Positions 8,028 to 16,183 of a stretch of DNA of 47,759 nt are shown in pieces. The notes under the pieces are model-generated. The model did no database searches. It was not told the origin of the DNA and saw only the letters and a list, made by a program, of their open reading frames with translations. The stretch spans positions 1-47,759 of IMG/VR virus record IMGVR_UViG_3300045453_000100. One strand, 5' to 3'. The stretch is from a virus. How positions within the stretch are numbered: position 1 is the first letter of the stretch; the number at the start of each line of letters is the position of its first letter. The position numbers were made by a program, and so were the translations under genes.

Positions 8028-8116
8028 ACGGTGCTCCGTTCAGACTGCATTGGAAGCGTTCGGCCTCTCGCGCCTCTGAAGGCGCTGCCGGCTACCAGCG
8101 CGCCGACTACGGCGCG

Positions 8117-8716
8117 TTAGGGCGGCACCACGAAGAAGACCCGCGTGTGGGCAGGCGCCGCACGGCGCAGGACACATTCGAGCGTCGCGATGTCGGGGAA
8201 AGTGAAGAGCAGGTCGCCCGACACATTCTCGCCGGCCCGGAAGTAGTTGATGACCTCGCCCAGGATCGTCACGACCCAGACGAAGTCGCACTCGCCGCAG
8301 ACGTCGCCGGCCATCGAGACGCCGGCCACGAAGTCGCGCTGCTCGCGGATCTCGACGGTCCAGCCCGCCTGCGCCGCCCAGGCGATCATGTTCGCGGGTG
8401 TCGGTGGATGGGCGGCGAAGAAGATGTCGGCGAGATCGGCCCAGCGTTCGGCCTGGCTGCCCGGCACGGCGCGGCAGGGATCGGGCAGGCCGGCCGTGCG
8501 CTCCCATTCCGGCAGCAGCTCGGCCGAGCGCGTCGGGAAGGACTCGATCTCGAGGAGCTGCAGCTTCCGGTCGTGGCGCGCCTTTCGCTCGGCCGCTATC
8601 ACGCCCATGACGCCGGCGAGATTCGACGCAGGATCGCGTGACCAGGCCTCGCCCTGAGGCAGGAGGTCGATCGTGGCCTGCAGCCACTCGGCGAGCTGGG
8701 GGCGAGGAGCCGGCAT
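8117..8716 (-). CDS. Baseplate protein, Mu gp48/YmfQ-like (DUF2313)
   Basis: 199 aa, the usual length for the YmfQ/DUF2313 family. The motif pattern LLPQGEAW near residues 18-25, the RSAELLPEWE block and the later DxxCGECDF region are characteristic. In Mu-like phages this protein joins the baseplate wedge (gp47) to the fibres, and the gene order here (gp47 upstream, fibres downstream) agrees. A terminator-like hairpin and a toxin-antitoxin-like pair separate it from gp47. Confidence 0.85.
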   Translation of the reverse strand: MPAPRPQLAEWLQATIDLLPQGEAWSRDPASNLAGVMGVIAAERKARHDRKLQLLEIESFPTRSAELLPEWERTAGLPDPCRAVPGSQAERWADLADIFFAAHPPTPANMIAWAAQAGWTVEIREQRDFVAGVSMAGDVCGECDFVWVVTILGEVINYFRAGENVSGDLLFTFPDIATLECVLRRAAPAHTRVFFVVPP

Positions 8717-8735
8717 GCCTTCTCCCCCAAGCGAA

Positions 8736-8760
8736 GAAGCCCCGCCAACGGCGGGGCTTC
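8736..8760 (-). terminator. Terminator-like hairpin after the HicAB-like pair
   Basis: Perfect 11-bp stem (GAAGCCCCGCC with GGCGGGGCTTC) and a 3-nt loop, between the HicA-like stop and the gp48 start. The following T-tract is weak on both strands. It probably limits transcripts of the accessory pair. Confidence 0.7.
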
Positions 8761-8764
8761 GATT

Positions 8765-9037
8765 TCAGTTCTCGGCGGGTCCAGTGCCCGGCAGTTTCAG
8801 GAAAGGCGAGTCCAGGCCGAGGCGTCGATCGAAATGCGAGACGACGCTCGGCGTCAGTTGCTGGTCATCCATGAGCGCGTAGATGACAACATGACGACCA
8901 GACGGCGCGGTGATCCTGACGACCCGGTTAAAGTTGCTGGCAGTCCCGTAGTCGACCTTGCAACCATGCTGGGTCACGAAGGCCAGATACTCCGCGACGG
9001 TCGGACATATCGGCTCGCTGTCCTCCGCCGCGTCCAC
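8765..9037 (-). CDS. HicA-like putative toxin (90 aa)
   Basis: 90 aa. The secondary-structure pattern matches HicA mRNA interferases: an N-terminal helix (EYLAFVTQHG), a strand pair around residues 40-60 (VVRITAPSGRHVVIY), then a C-terminal helix (LTPSVVSHFDRRLGL). The catalytic His of the usual GSHH turn is not obvious, because the matching region reads GTASNFNR, so activity is uncertain. It lies 6 bp after the HicB-like gene. The pair forms an independent unit inside the tail operon and is flanked by a hairpin. Confidence 0.55.
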   Translation of the reverse strand: MDAAEDSEPICPTVAEYLAFVTQHGCKVDYGTASNFNRVVRITAPSGRHVVIYALMDDQQLTPSVVSHFDRRLGLDSPFLKLPGTGPAEN

Positions 9038-9043
9038 GATCGG

Positions 9044-9355
9044 CTAGGCGCAGAGCGCCAGATCCACAGTGGCCGTGCCGTCAATTACGGCAAGTGCAGG
9101 GTTGACGGGCTTCAGAGCGCCGGCGCGCGTTTCCCACATCTTCTGGAAGTGCTCGGGCGCGGGATCGATACCCTTGAACGGACGTCCGTCAGGCCCCTTG
9201 GTCTGCTGGGCCTCCAGCACCAAGGTCGCCTCCAAGCGCTCCTGCAGTTGCTTCAGGTCCGGCGCCTGAGCCGCGATGTCGACCTCCAGGCACTGCGCAA
9301 CCCACTCGCTTCCTTCTCGATAGACGATGGCGCGAATGACTTCCTTCTTCTCCAT
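9044..9355 (-). CDS. HicB-like antitoxin (103 aa)
   Basis: From the ATG at 9355, with AGGAG 8 nt upstream, the product starts MEKKEVIRAIVYREG followed by EWVAQCLEVDI. This is the partial RNase H-like fold of HicB antitoxins (strand, strand, then the helix LKQLQERLEATL). No C-terminal DNA-binding domain is evident. It is the first gene of a two-gene unit with the HicA-like protein. It probably stabilises the prophage or defends against other phages; this is inference. Confidence 0.65.
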   Translation of the reverse strand: MEKKEVIRAIVYREGSEWVAQCLEVDIAAQAPDLKQLQERLEATLVLEAQQTKGPDGRPFKGIDPAPEHFQKMWETRAGALKPVNPALAVIDGTATVDLALCA

Positions 9356-9652
9356 CTCCTCAACTCCTGTGCGTCGCTGATCCCTCACCCTCAGCGAACA
9401 GGCGCCACACCCCCAGCGTGGCTCATGCGGTCAGGGTCTCCCCCTCCCCACACACGTGACACCGTGAAACCATGGCAATGGTTGCGCTGCAACCCTTCAT
9501 TTGCAGGGCATCACCGTGGCAAGAGCTTGAATTACCGGGGCTTTTCCCGTCTATAACCCATCCGTTCCCGCCCTAAGCTCCTGAATTTGCGTCGAAATTC
9601 GAAAATGCCGGAATCTGGTGAGTCCCGGAAGTCACACGCGCGGAAATTCGTG
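9356..9652. other. 297-bp intergenic region upstream of the HicAB-like pair
   Basis: No gene. The stretch is clearly more AT-rich than its surroundings, especially 9480-9650, as expected for an acquired accessory unit with its own promoter. It holds a short hairpin GGTTGC-GCT-GCAACC near 9480-9495. I find no convincing sigma-70 promoter. Confidence 0.6.
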
Positions 9653-10765
9653 TCAGACGTAGGTCACAGCGCCCAACACCGCGATCCGGCCCGCCGCGAC
9701 GGCGACATTGCCCGCCGGAACGGTGAGATCGTGGCTGTTCTCGCCGGCGGCACGGGCGACGGCCTCGACGATCCAGCTCCGCGAGATCGCGCCGCCCGGT
9801 ACGGCGCGGCGCTTCAGCATGGCGCGCAGCTCGGCGCCGATCGCCGCGCGGACGGCGGGCGTGTCGTTCGTCAGGTTCTCGATCGTGACATCGATCACGT
9901 GAGGCACGAGGGCCGTGACATAGAGGTGCGCGCAGACCGGGCGCGCGGCGATCACGGCGTCGAGCACCAGGCGCAGGTCGCCAGTGCCGCCGGTCCCGGC
10001 CGAGACGCCGGTGCCCGGGCGATGCCAGGCGTTATCGCCGACCGGGATGCCGTCGGGCCGCAGCTCGTCGAGCAGCGGCCACAGAGTGACGGCGCCAGGC
10101 GTCGGCGAGGCCGGGGCAGTGAAGATGCGGGTCACGCCCGGCACTGCGAGCGCCGCGCGCTGCCAGTCGTTCTGGTTGCCGCCGAACGAGGGCTCGGCGA
10201 AGGCGCGCAGCGTGCGCAGGCGCAGCGAGGCGTCGGTCTCGGCGTCGGCGCCGCCGGCGAAGGTCGTGCCGACCGTGCCGCTGTCGGCGAAACCCGCCGG
10301 CGTGCCCTCGAAGGTGAGCCTCACGCCGGTCCCGAGATTGCCTGAGGCGCCGCCGGAGGCGGCCTCGGCCAGCACGGTCGCGTTGCCGGCACCGTCGAGG
10401 ATGGCAGCCTCGGTCGTGACGACGGCGAGCCCGGCATCGGTGAGCAGGCGCTGCCCGCCCGGCGCGACGGATGCGGGCGTGCCGGCGAGCAGCACCGTGC
10501 CGCTGCCCCGCGTCGCGGCCTTGCGCGCCAGACCCTTCGCTGCGGCCCAGCGCTCAAGGAACTCGACGTCGGCCGAGAACGGGAAGAGCTGGCGGACCTG
10601 CCAGTCGAGATAGGCCAGGTCCTCGTCGGCGGCGCCGGCGATCACCGTGACGATCGCGCGGTCGGGCGACTGGCGCAGGTTGGTGTCGGCACCGGGGAAG
10701 CGCGCCCGCCAGTTGGCGGCGACCCGGTCGATCAGCGCGCCGAGGGACGGACGGTCGAACGGCAT
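9653..10765 (-). CDS. Baseplate J-like protein (Mu gp47)
   Basis: 370 aa. The N-terminal block (MPFDRPSLGALIDRV, LRQSPDRAI) and the long region with WAAAKGL, GGADAETDASLRLRTL and AEPSFGGNQNDW are diagnostic of baseplate J/gp47. It forms the baseplate wedge of contractile tails together with gp46 and gp48. It is preceded by gp46 on the same strand with a 3-bp gap, as in Mu. Confidence 0.93.
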   Translation of the reverse strand: MPFDRPSLGALIDRVAANWRARFPGADTNLRQSPDRAIVTVIAGAADEDLAYLDWQVRQLFPFSADVEFLERWAAAKGLARKAATRGSGTVLLAGTPASVAPGGQRLLTDAGLAVVTTEAAILDGAGNATVLAEAASGGASGNLGTGVRLTFEGTPAGFADSGTVGTTFAGGADAETDASLRLRTLRAFAEPSFGGNQNDWQRAALAVPGVTRIFTAPASPTPGAVTLWPLLDELRPDGIPVGDNAWHRPGTGVSAGTGGTGDLRLVLDAVIAARPVCAHLYVTALVPHVIDVTIENLTNDTPAVRAAIGAELRAMLKRRAVPGGAISRSWIVEAVARAAGENSHDLTVPAGNVAVAAGRIAVLGAVTYV

Positions 10766-10768
10766 GGC

Positions 10769-11236
10769 CTATCCCCCGATTCCCGACCACAGAAGGTCGA
10801 CCTTCCAGTCGTGCCGAACGCCGTTCGGCTCGTAGAGCTCGACCAACAGGCCGATCGCGTCGCGCGGCCTCTCAAGAAGGGTCGCCGTGACCACAACCGA
10901 TGATGCGACGCCGTCGTCGACCAGCCACTGGACTGCCGCCTGGGCGGCCCGCTCGATTGCAAGCCGCACTGCCTCGCTGCGCTTCTCGCGGCGGTGCAGC
11001 CAGATCAGGCTACCCATCGCCTCGCCGGCGCCGCGTCCGAAGTCGGCCCACCAGCCCCGCCGATCGGTGCCCAGCTCGGCCGGGATCTCCGACGGATCGG
11101 CCAGCGCGTCTGTGAAGATCGACACCCAGACCGCGGCCTCGAGATGGCCGCCATTGCCGATGCCGGGATCGATTCCGCCGGCCGGCGTCAGGGCGAGATC
11201 GAACTCGCCTCGCGCGGCGTCGTACTGCAGGCGCAT
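10769..11236 (-). CDS. Phage GP46-family baseplate wedge protein
   Basis: 155 aa. The N-terminus (MRLQYDAARGEFDLAL, GGHLEAAVWVSIFTDALA) and RRGWWADF are the typical GP46 signature. C-terminal residues include the PNGVR footprint of a palindrome copy. It acts in the baseplate wedge alongside gp47 and lies directly upstream of it. Confidence 0.9.
   Translation of the reverse strand: MRLQYDAARGEFDLALTPAGGIDPGIGNGGHLEAAVWVSIFTDALADPSEIPAELGTDRRGWWADFGRGAGEAMGSLIWLHRREKRSEAVRLAIERAAQAAVQWLVDDGVASSVVVTATLLERPRDAIGLLVELYEPNGVRHDWKVDLLWSGIGG
10816..10826. repeat. Dispersed palindrome copy 3 (GAACGCCGTTC)
   Basis: Perfect copy with CC/GG flanks, near the 3' end of the gp46 gene, read as PNGVR. Confidence 0.95.
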
Positions 11237-11325
11237 GGACTGTCCCCGCTTTCCTCCAGCACGGCCCCATTGCGATCGACCGACCGGTGTTCGACAGTGC
11301 CATTCCCTCTCAGCGGAGAAGCAAG

Positions 11326-11496
11326 ATGCCGAAGTGCCCGAGCTGCCGCGAATTCATGACTCCGACGCCCGTCTACGAGCGCGGGCAGCGCGCTCCGCAG
11401 CACGTCGTCTGGGAATGCCGCAAGTGCACTTCCACTGGGCGTCTGGCGTTCGGCATGAAGCCGATCATGCCCGGCGACCCGGAGTACGACGACTAG
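11326..11496 (+). CDS. Zinc-ribbon protein inserted in the tail operon (56 aa)
   Basis: Plus-strand gene inside the minus-strand tail operon. ATG at 11326 is preceded by GGAG 8 nt upstream. The protein has two CxxC knuckles, CPSC near residues 4-7 and CRKC near residues 31-34, typical of a zinc ribbon, and an acidic C-terminus. Its stop overlaps the gp45 stop by a few bases, so the two genes converge. The opposite orientation suggests a moron expressed independently of late genes. Function unknown. Confidence 0.75.
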   Translation: MPKCPSCREFMTPTPVYERGQRAPQHVVWECRKCTSTGRLAFGMKPIMPGDPEYDD

Positions 11497-11930
11497 CCGG
11501 AGCTGATCCCGTCGTCGGCGTCGACGATGAAGTAGTGGTCGCCGGCGCGCAGCTCGATGCGGCGCGCCTTGACCCGCACCGTGTTCGGCTTCGGGTCGTC
11601 GGTGAGCTTCAGCCAGTGGCCGATCGCGTCGCGGGCGTGCTCGCCGTAGAGCACGACCTCGCCCGGCTCGAGGTCGGTCGGTCGGAAGCGGCGGTCGTCG
11701 TGCGCCAGGGCGACACCGGCGCTGCGCTCGCCGTTCGCGAAGATCGCGAAGACCTCACTGCCCGACTTCGGCCTGGTCGCCAGGCCGTAGCCCTGCGGCA
11801 GCTCGGTGCGGCGGACTTCGCCCTTGAAGAACTCGGCCTGCGTCGCCATCAGCCCGGCCTGGACGTCGGCATGGCGGACGACACCGCGAGAGAACATGAG
11901 GCGCAGGCGGTTGGGAAGATCGTCGGTCAT
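11493..11930 (-). CDS. Baseplate assembly protein V (Mu gp45)
   Basis: 145 aa from the ATG at 11930, which overlaps the gp44 stop as ATGA; the upstream extension of the frame is a shadow. The N-terminal helix (NRLRLMFSRGVV) and the OB-like region ending in RIELRAGDHYFIVDADDG match the gp45 central spike family. It forms the membrane-piercing tail spike at the baseplate centre. No obvious His-x-His iron motif was seen at the C-terminus. Confidence 0.85.
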   Translation of the reverse strand: MTDDLPNRLRLMFSRGVVRHADVQAGLMATQAEFFKGEVRRTELPQGYGLATRPKSGSEVFAIFANGERSAGVALAHDDRRFRPTDLEPGEVVLYGEHARDAIGHWLKLTDDPKPNTVRVKARRIELRAGDHYFIVDADDGISSG

Positions 11931-13045
11931 CCCTCGCCGTCCCCGGTACGCGATTGCACGAAGCCGCCCCAGCGGCTGCCGGCGCCTCCTGCGCCCTCGG
12001 CGCTGTCGGGCGGCTCGGGCGTAAAGGCCTCGGCCGGCGCGAGGTCGAGATCGCAGAGCGTGCCCTGCGGTCCCTTGCGGTAGGTCACCTCGGCGAGCGC
12101 GAGATCGCCCTGGACGTTCGCCGACGGGACCTCGCAATAGACCAGCAGGTTGGGCGTCCATAGCATACCGTCGCGCTGCCGCCAGCCGACGCGGGTCGCC
12201 GCGACGCGCAGGGCGTTGCCGATGTTGCGGCGGCATTCGTACTCGGCGCGCGACATCGCGCCGCCGGTCTTTGCAGCGCCCTCGCTCAGGATCGTCTTCG
12301 GCCGATAGCGCATCACGCCGGCGTCGCGGAAGCTCCCCTCGACATGCGCCAGCGACTCCGGCACGCCGGTGCCGGCGAAGCCCGACCACCGGCCGCCGGC
12401 CTGCGCCTTTACCCGGTACTCCGAGAAGCGCTTCGAGGAATCGCGCTTGGTGCCGATCTTCACAAGCCCATCAGACGGATGGCGCAGAGCATCGGTCGCG
12501 CGGTCTGCCGCGAGGCGGGTGAGCACGAGGCGGCCCGCCGGATCGTCGGTGACCAGGATTTGCCGCTGCCGCGCCAGCCGTTCGATCACCTTCCACGCGG
12601 TCTCGCCATGGTTCGCCGACGACACGGCGAAGGTCGGCCCGCTCGCGCGGGCGTCGACCTCGATGCCGAAGGGCGCGGCAACCTTGCGCGCGAGCGCCGC
12701 CAGGTCGAGGCCGGCCAGCTCGGCCAGCTCGAAGTCCGGCGAGCAGTCGACCAGATCGGCGGTCTTGCTCCGGCCGCCGATCTGGATCGAGGCGTTCGAG
12801 CCGTCGCGCTCCGTGGCGACCACGTCGACGTAGCCGGTCAGCACCCGGTCGCCGCCGATCCAGATCTCGCACGCCGCTCCTTCGGGGATCTCAAAGTGTG
12901 CTGCCAGCCCGGGCCAGCGCTGCGACGCGCGGATGTCGAAGTCGCCGGCGGCGCGCTCGATGCCGCGCGTCACGCGGACGTCGAGCCAGCCGCCGAAGCG
13001 GGTGCCGGCGACGACCAAGACCAGATCGTGGTTCTCGAGCGGCAC
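11927..13045 (-). CDS. Tail protein Mu gpP (gp44)-like baseplate hub
   Basis: 372 aa starting at GTG 13045, two bases after the circularization protein stop; the longer frame is antisense-like and rejected. The start VPLENHDLVLVVAG is followed by RGIERAAGDFDI and ILVTDDPAGRLVL, which match the gp44/gpD-like hub fold. The C-terminus is Pro/Ala/Gly-rich. It forms the hub onto which gp45 docks. Gene order (N, P, 45) is the same as Mu. Confidence 0.85.
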   Translation of the reverse strand: MPLENHDLVLVVAGTRFGGWLDVRVTRGIERAAGDFDIRASQRWPGLAAHFEIPEGAACEIWIGGDRVLTGYVDVVATERDGSNASIQIGGRSKTADLVDCSPDFELAELAGLDLAALARKVAAPFGIEVDARASGPTFAVSSANHGETAWKVIERLARQRQILVTDDPAGRLVLTRLAADRATDALRHPSDGLVKIGTKRDSSKRFSEYRVKAQAGGRWSGFAGTGVPESLAHVEGSFRDAGVMRYRPKTILSEGAAKTGGAMSRAEYECRRNIGNALRVAATRVGWRQRDGMLWTPNLLVYCEVPSANVQGDLALAEVTYRKGPQGTLCDLDLAPAEAFTPEPPDSAEGAGGAGSRWGGFVQSRTGDGEG

Positions 13046-13047
13046 GG

Positions 13048-14283
13048 CTACCGGCTCAGCCGTTCGGCGCGCGCCGGCAGGAAGGCCGGATGCACCGCGC
13101 CGGTGCGCTCGGCGAGCTCGCGCGCGCGGGCGGGAACGTCGCCGTCGTCGGCGTAGAAGAGCTGGGCAAGCGCAAGCGAAGGCCGGGGGCGAGCCACGGC
13201 ATAAGGCACCAGCCGCGCCTTGTCGGCGCCGGCAGCCGAGATCGCCGACAGGGCGGCGGCGCGAAGATCCTGAAGCACCGCGCCGGCGCCGGGTGTACTG
13301 GCCGACGCGTCGATCTCGTCGTCGAAGGCGTCGGCGAGGCGAGCGCGCAAATCGGTGGCATCGTCGTAGGTCGCGAAGTCCAGCCGCGCGGCGAGGCGCG
13401 CGATCTCGGTTAGGGCGCCTCGACGGATGCCCGCCGAGAGCGCCGCCTGGTTGGCGATCTCGGCCTGCTGCAGTGGCGTCAAAGCGGCGGGGGCGTACCA
13501 AGTGTCGGACGCGGCCTCGCCGTGGACCGTCCAGAGACCGTCGATCGCGCGCGTGCGCGAGCCACGATCGGGAGTTGCGCCGGCCAGCGCGTCCGCCCAG
13601 CCGCCCAGGAGATCGAAGGTCGCGACCGCGAGGGTCGAGACGTCGAGCCCGGGGCCGAAGGCACCGGTGTAGCCGGTCACCAGACCGGCGGCATCGGCGA
13701 GCGCGCTCGAGGGCGCCCGGCCGCCGACGATCGTGGCGGCCACGGTCATGACCTCGCCAAGGGTAGCGACGCCGCCCAGCAGCGATTCGGTCGCCTCCTG
13801 GGCGAGGCCGTCGAGCGACAGCGCGTCGGCAAGCAGGCCGGCGAACGCCGTTCGGGCCGCCGCGGCGGCGTCGAGCAGCCGGTGCGACCAGCTCGCCTCC
13901 GGCGAGGGATAGTGATTGCGCCCGCTCTCGACGAACGAGACCGTCGCCTCGACCCAGTTGGCCTTGCCGACGTCGCGGACGAAGTCCCAGTCCTGGCCGA
14001 CGACGCGCTCGCGCCGGAAGCCCGGCAGGACGAGCGGGCCCTCCTGCCCCTTCCAGAGCACGTCCTCGAAGCGGTCCGCGAGCAGGTCGGCCAGCGGTCC
14101 GACGAAGTAGAGCCGCAGCGAGAAGCGCCGCGCACCGCGGCCGAGCCCCTCGAAGTAGGGCAGGTCGCGGTCCGGATACTCATGAACGGGCCCGCGCTGC
14201 CCGCCCTGGCGGCGGTCGCCCGCGACCTTGAACGGGATGCCGCGGAAGCTGCCCTCCAGGGCGGTCAGCGGATCGAAGCGCAT
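13048..14283 (-). CDS. DNA circularization protein N-like (Mu gpN/gp43)
   Basis: 411 aa. The N-terminal 90 residues carry the DNA_circ_N pattern: GSFRGIPFKV, HEYPDRDLPY, LEGLGRGARRF-like and a YFVGP strand. The rest is Ala-rich and helical. In Mu this protein is a tail/baseplate component despite its name. It lies directly between the tape measure and gpP. One palindrome copy falls at ARTAFAG near the middle. Confidence 0.9.
   Translation of the reverse strand: MRFDPLTALEGSFRGIPFKVAGDRRQGGQRGPVHEYPDRDLPYFEGLGRGARRFSLRLYFVGPLADLLADRFEDVLWKGQEGPLVLPGFRRERVVGQDWDFVRDVGKANWVEATVSFVESGRNHYPSPEASWSHRLLDAAAAARTAFAGLLADALSLDGLAQEATESLLGGVATLGEVMTVAATIVGGRAPSSALADAAGLVTGYTGAFGPGLDVSTLAVATFDLLGGWADALAGATPDRGSRTRAIDGLWTVHGEAASDTWYAPAALTPLQQAEIANQAALSAGIRRGALTEIARLAARLDFATYDDATDLRARLADAFDDEIDASASTPGAGAVLQDLRAAALSAISAAGADKARLVPYAVARPRPSLALAQLFYADDGDVPARARELAERTGAVHPAFLPARAERLSR
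13843..13853. repeat. Dispersed palindrome copy 4 (GAACGCCGTTC)
   Basis: Perfect copy in the middle of the circularization gene, read as ARTAFAG. Confidence 0.95.
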
Positions 14284-14293
14284 GTCAGCCCCG

Positions 14294-15994
14294 TCACGTA
14301 TTGTCCTTCATCGAGTAGCCGACCGATCGTTCGATCGTGGCGATGCCCTTGCTGTCGGTGGCGACGCGGGTGCCGGGCGGCGTGTTCTCGAATTCGACCT
14401 TTACCTTGACCTCGCCGTGCTGCGGCGCGGCCGACTGCGCGTTCGACGATGTCGGTGGCGGTGGCATCGGCACGCCGAGATGCGGCATGCCGAATTCGCC
14501 GGCACCGACCGAATAGCCGCCGGGCGGCTCCGGCCCCTTCTGGCGGTTGACCCAGTTCATCGCGTACTCGATCGGCCCCCAGACCTTCGTGAAGTCGGGC
14601 AAGCCCATGCGCAGCCCAGTCACGAGAGACCGCATGATCTGCAGGCCGGCTGGCGACATATCGACGCCGAGCAGCCACCGATGCAGGCCGCGAACCGTCT
14701 CCTGGATCACATTGAACGGGCTCGCGCGCTCGAAGGCCTCCGCGAGCCCACTGACGAGGCCGCGATCGAGGGCCTGCTCGACTCCCGCCATCTGCTCCGC
14801 AAACCAGCCCTTGATCGGACCCCAGTTGGCATAGACGGCATAGGCGGCAGCGGCGATGCCGCCGACAAGCAGCACCCACGGGTTAGCCCACATGGCCGCG
14901 TTCATCGCCCAGATCGACTTGGTCACGACGCCGATCGCCGCGAACACAGGGCCTGCCATGGTGAGGCCGAGTCCGCCCAGCGCCAGGTCGAACGCCGTTC
15001 CGGTGTCGATGCCCTTCGTCCACTCCTGGACGAGGGGCAGATCGAGCACGGTGCGGACGGCCGCCGCGACGCCGTCGAAGGCCTTCTCGATCGCGGCCAC
15101 CTTGCGATCGAAGTAGAGACCGATGAACTCGCGGTTGCGAACGATCCATCCCGTCGTCCAGTTGACGACGCGCGTGAGCGCTGGCGCCAGGGCTGCGCTG
15201 ATTCGCATGGAGAGGCCGGAGCCCGCCTTGTCGAGCTGCTTGTAGGCGGTGTCGAGGTCGCCCAGGCTGGCGGCCTGCTCCTTCGTCGTCGCGCGGAAGC
15301 GGGCATTCTCCTCGCGCCATTGCCGGATGCCGTCGCGGCCTCGATTGAGGAACGGGATCAGGTCGGCGCCGGCCTTGCCGAACAGCAGCAGGGCCGCCGC
15401 GTTCTTCTCCTCCTCGTCGGCGTTGCGCGCGAAGCGCTCGGCGATGTCCTCGAGCGAGTCCTCGAGGCCTTTCACCTGGCCATTGGCCTTGCGCAGGTCG
15501 ACGCCCATCGCCTTGAAAAGCGCAGCGGCGTCCTTGTTCTTGCCCGTCGCGGCGTCGTAGGTCGCCTTCTTCAGCTTGACGAGACCCTTCTCGAGCGCCG
15601 CGGCCTCGACGTTCGTCTGCCGTGCGCCGTAGCGCATGGCCGACAGCCAGCCGACGGGGACGGCGAGCTTCTCGGCCGACATGGCGATGCCGTCGAAGGA
15701 CTCGGCCGAGGCGCGCGTCATCGAGATCAGGCCGGCGAGGCTCGCGGCCGACCCCAGCGCGCCCAGCGCCGGCAGCCAGCCCGAGATCGCGCCCAGCCCG
15801 GCGCGGAACCTCGACGCGACATTGTCCGCCGCCACGCCGACGCGACCCAGGGCCGTCGTCTTCGGCGCGGCCACCGCCTGGTTGAACGACTGGACCGGCT
15901 TCCAGGCGGCCCGGGCGTTCTCGCCGACCTTGCGGAAAATCGACGAAAGGCCGTCCTCGCCGGAGATCCTGGTGAAGACGGAGAAGCCCGGCAT
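14294..15994 (-). CDS. Tail tape measure protein
   Basis: 566 aa. Residues 60-100 hold hydrophobic helices, followed by long charged coiled-coil-prone stretches. There is a second hydrophobic region near residues 330-390 (AAMWANPWVLLVGGIAAAAYAVYANWGPI), a typical tape-measure signature with WxNPW. It sits downstream of the tail assembly chaperone and upstream of gpN, as in Mu. It sets tail length and is probably ejected into the host. At 566 residues it predicts a fairly short tail. Confidence 0.9.
   Translation of the reverse strand: MPGFSVFTRISGEDGLSSIFRKVGENARAAWKPVQSFNQAVAAPKTTALGRVGVAADNVASRFRAGLGAISGWLPALGALGSAASLAGLISMTRASAESFDGIAMSAEKLAVPVGWLSAMRYGARQTNVEAAALEKGLVKLKKATYDAATGKNKDAAALFKAMGVDLRKANGQVKGLEDSLEDIAERFARNADEEEKNAAALLLFGKAGADLIPFLNRGRDGIRQWREENARFRATTKEQAASLGDLDTAYKQLDKAGSGLSMRISAALAPALTRVVNWTTGWIVRNREFIGLYFDRKVAAIEKAFDGVAAAVRTVLDLPLVQEWTKGIDTGTAFDLALGGLGLTMAGPVFAAIGVVTKSIWAMNAAMWANPWVLLVGGIAAAAYAVYANWGPIKGWFAEQMAGVEQALDRGLVSGLAEAFERASPFNVIQETVRGLHRWLLGVDMSPAGLQIMRSLVTGLRMGLPDFTKVWGPIEYAMNWVNRQKGPEPPGGYSVGAGEFGMPHLGVPMPPPPTSSNAQSAAPQHGEVKVKVEFENTPPGTRVATDSKGIATIERSVGYSMKDNT
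14990..15000. repeat. Dispersed palindrome copy 5 (GAACGCCGTTC)
   Basis: Perfect 11-bp copy inside the tape-measure gene, read as GTAFD. The right flank is C, not G. Confidence 0.95.
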
Positions 15995-15997
15995 GAC

Positions 15998-16183
15998 CTA
16001 TCTCCCCTCGGCGGCGGCCCGCGCTGCGTCGATCTCGTCGTCGATCCGTTCGGTGTGGCGCAGCCAGTCGAGGAAGAGGTCCGCGGGACACTCCCAGACC
16101 TCGCGCGGAGGCACCTTCCAGTACCAGGCGAGGTCGTGGACGATCCGGCTCAGTTTCTCGCCGAACGCCTCACCAGCTCCGTA
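15998..16183 (-). CDS. Tail assembly chaperone, -1 frameshift extension
   Basis: An open frame of 61 codons with no plausible start begins in the -1 frame at a TTTT run (16183-16186) near the 3' end of the gp41-like gene. It encodes YGAGEAFGEKLSRIVHDL, then WYWKVPPREVWECPADLF, and ends 3 bp before the tape measure ATG. The Trp-rich, acidic composition is like known gpG-T or gp41 fusion extensions, which are made by programmed frameshifting in tail assembly chaperones of most long-tailed phages. The slip site CCTTTTA is not a canonical heptamer in the zero frame, so efficiency is unknown. Confidence 0.7.
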   Translation of the reverse strand, partial: YGAGEAFGEKLSRIVHDLAWYWKVPPREVWECPADLFLDWLRHTERIDDEIDAARAAAEGR

